From the NCBI GenBank assembly GCA_964549475.1, contig CAZJXH010000177.1:1-7918 (forward strand): 7,918 nt of DNA, in the 5' to 3' direction. The notes under the pieces are model-generated. The model made no database searches. It saw only the letters and a program-made list of their open reading frames with translations, and was not told the DNA's origin. Origin of the DNA: JBBQKF01 sp964549475. Lineage in GTDB: Bacteria; Bacillota; Clostridia; Saccharofermentanales; UBA5734. Within the stretch, counting starts at the first letter, position 1. Each line of letters starts with the position of its first letter. A program made the position numbers and the translations under genes. Shown piece after piece: positions 6,948 to 7,918 of this stretch.

Positions 6948-6970
6948 GTTATGTACAGGAGGTTGTATCG

Positions 6971-7801
6971 ATGGATGGTTATTATGAACAGCATGAGCAT
7001 CCTGATCCTCGATTCCCGTTTATCTTTCATTTGGACTCGCTCTCTTGCTCCATGCGCTGGAACACCATACACTGGCATGAAAGCATCGAGATCTTGTATT
7101 TTATCGAGGGCGGCAGTGTTGTCTTCTCCAACATGATCAATTATCCCGTCACTGCAGGGGACATTGCTGTGATGAACGTCAATCATATTCATACGGTGAA
7201 TTCCGCGCAGGTTCCTTGTCGCTACTATTGTCTGATCATTGATAAATCTTTTTGTGACGAGTTGGATATTGCCGTGGAGAGTCTGCAGTTCTCTCCTGTT
7301 GTTCAGGATGATATTGCCGTCGAATTCATGAAACGGATTGTTTCAGAAATAGAAAATAAGAGCGACCGCTATTGGCGGCAGGCGGTCAAAGAGGCCATCA
7401 TCGGCCTGCTGGTGCATTTATGCCGTTTTCATCTTTGTTCGGATACCACTGCGGTCACCGCGGTAGACAATAAAATGGTTTTAGTGAAGGAATGTATCCG
7501 TTTCATCCTGCAACGGTACAAACAGCCCTTGTCGTTGGATGATATCGGGGAAAGGCTGGGTGTGAGCAAATACTATTTTTGCCATGTATTCAAGGAGCAT
7601 ACCGGCAGAACGATCAATGACTATATCAATTTTTTACGGTGCTGCAATGCTCGCAGTTTGATTCGAAGCGGAATATATAATGTCAGTGAAAGCGCTTTGA
7701 TGAGCGGGATTCCGAATCTCTCCTATTTCTCGAAAACGTATAAGCGACATATGGGGGTCTCTCCATCAAAAGAAATCGATCCCGACCGGAGACCCCTATG
7801 A
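6971..7801 (+). CDS. AraC-family transcriptional regulator with N-terminal cupin domain
   Basis: DNA-binding regulator of 276 residues, the standard length for this family. The N-terminal cupin-like sensing domain shows HWHESIEILYFIEGG at about 34-48 and GDIAVMNVNHIHTVNS at about 63-78, which form the typical sugar-binding barrel. A linker helix region follows, and then the double helix-turn-helix domain. The first HTH is around 188-210 (LSLDDIGERLGVSKYYFCHVFKEHTG) and the second around 237-260 (VSESALMSGIPNLSYFSKTYKRHMG, then VSP, the family signature end). The start is fixed by AGGAGG eight bases before ATG. It is transcribed away from the sugar operon and shares a 175-bp intergenic region with it that holds repeated sites, so it is probably the local regulator responding to the imported sugar or its product. 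Confidence 0.93.
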   Translation: MDGYYEQHEHPDPRFPFIFHLDSLSCSMRWNTIHWHESIEILYFIEGGSVVFSNMINYPVTAGDIAVMNVNHIHTVNSAQVPCRYYCLIIDKSFCDELDIAVESLQFSPVVQDDIAVEFMKRIVSEIENKSDRYWRQAVKEAIIGLLVHLCRFHLCSDTTAVTAVDNKMVLVKECIRFILQRYKQPLSLDDIGERLGVSKYYFCHVFKEHTGRTINDYINFLRCCNARSLIRSGIYNVSESALMSGIPNLSYFSKTYKRHMGVSPSKEIDPDRRPL

Positions 7802-7803
7802 AA

Positions 7804-7896
7804 GTGCAACATGGGTGCAATATGGGGACGGTTCTTATGTTTCATAAATGGGTGCAACATGGGTGCAACATGGGGACGGTTCTTATATTTCATAAA
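7804..7896. repeat. Tandem 45-bp repeats (48-bp period) with internal TGCAAYATGGG units
   Basis: Unit 7804-7848 recurs at 7852-7896 with 43 of 45 identical positions. Each unit begins with two 11-base copies of TGCAAYATGGG (starts at 7805, 7816, 7853 and 7864) and continues with GGACGGTTCTTATRTTTCAT. The array begins 3 bases after the AraC stop codon. The GGGGACGGTTCT core resembles repeated palindromic sequences that I associate with Y1-type (IS200/REP-associated) transposase loci in Firmicutes. That link is from general recollection and not tested here. Confidence 0.75.
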
Positions 7897-7918
7897 CGAA
7901 ATAAAATGAAATATAAGA
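7881..7918. repeat. Inverted repeat cut by the window edge
   Basis: TCTTATATTTCAT (7881-7893) is the perfect reverse complement of ATGAAATATAAGA (7906-7918), with a 12-base loop. The right arm reaches the last base of the window. If the symmetry continues, the next bases should read ACCGTCCCC, pairing with GGGGACGGT at 7872-7880. This could be a terminator for the AraC gene, the foldback end of a small mobile element, or a REP-like unit. Confidence 0.65.

Noticed and set aside
6875..7192. Minus-strand open frame of 105 codons over the AraC start and intergenic repeats
   Set aside because: Its C-terminal half is a translation of the direct repeats and its N-terminal half is antisense to the AraC cupin domain. 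No ribosome site was recognised.
7804..7918. CRISPR array
   Set aside because: Only two copies, adjacent at 3 bp without spacer-sized unique sequence, with internal sub-repeats and a foldback. This is not a CRISPR arrangement.

Overview
The window looks like chromosomal DNA of a low-to-moderate GC Firmicute, probably a Clostridia or Paenibacillus-type soil or gut plant-polymer degrader. The reasons are strong AGGAGG-type Shine-Dalgarno sequences, sigma-A-like promoters, a lipoprotein signal peptide with an LPAC lipobox, and a gene set typical of these bacteria. That set is a LplB/YtcP-type two-permease sugar importer with a large binding lipoprotein, a YesM-like membrane sensor, and an AraC regulator. 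The taxon is inferred from gene style only.

Layout: six genes run right to left on the minus strand and one AraC-type regulator runs divergently on the plus strand. From right to left the minus-strand genes are a sugar-phosphate isomerase/epimerase-like TIM barrel (6795-5950), a Gfo/Idh/MocA oxidoreductase (5906-4845), a 243-bp gap with its own candidate promoter, ABC permease 1 (4601-3678), ABC permease 2 (3642-2737), a solute-binding lipoprotein (2670-925), a strong stem-loop (863-896), and the N-terminal part of a membrane sensor (799-56). The sensor's frame is stopped by TAA but stays open beyond it to the window edge. The AraC regulator occupies 6971-7801. To its right is a repetitive region of two 45-bp copies on a 48-bp period, followed by an inverted repeat that the window edge cuts. 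It resembles the palindromic units seen around Y1-type transposase genes in Firmicutes.

How the genes may work together: the lipoprotein captures a carbohydrate (probably an oligosaccharide or modified sugar) and the two permeases import it. No ATPase is encoded here, so a shared MsmX/UgpC-type ATPase elsewhere is implied. The dehydrogenase and the isomerase-like enzyme form the intracellular oxidation and epimerisation pair often found in inositol or unusual-sugar catabolism. The AraC protein probably senses a sugar through its cupin domain and controls the divergent operon.

Most notable are: (1) four ATRTTG-containing repeats in the araC/isomerase intergenic region, two of them 21 bp apart and next to the -35 box of a good promoter; (2) an unusual leader of the oxidoreductase gene, with a 10-bp-arm palindrome between the only Shine-Dalgarno and the start, plus an in-frame ATG-ATA-TAG mini-ORF; (3) the interrupted sensor gene; (4) the repeat cluster at the right edge. 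No clearly new multi-gene system was found. The coding content is a recognisable sugar-utilisation locus and the novelty is in regulation and repeats.
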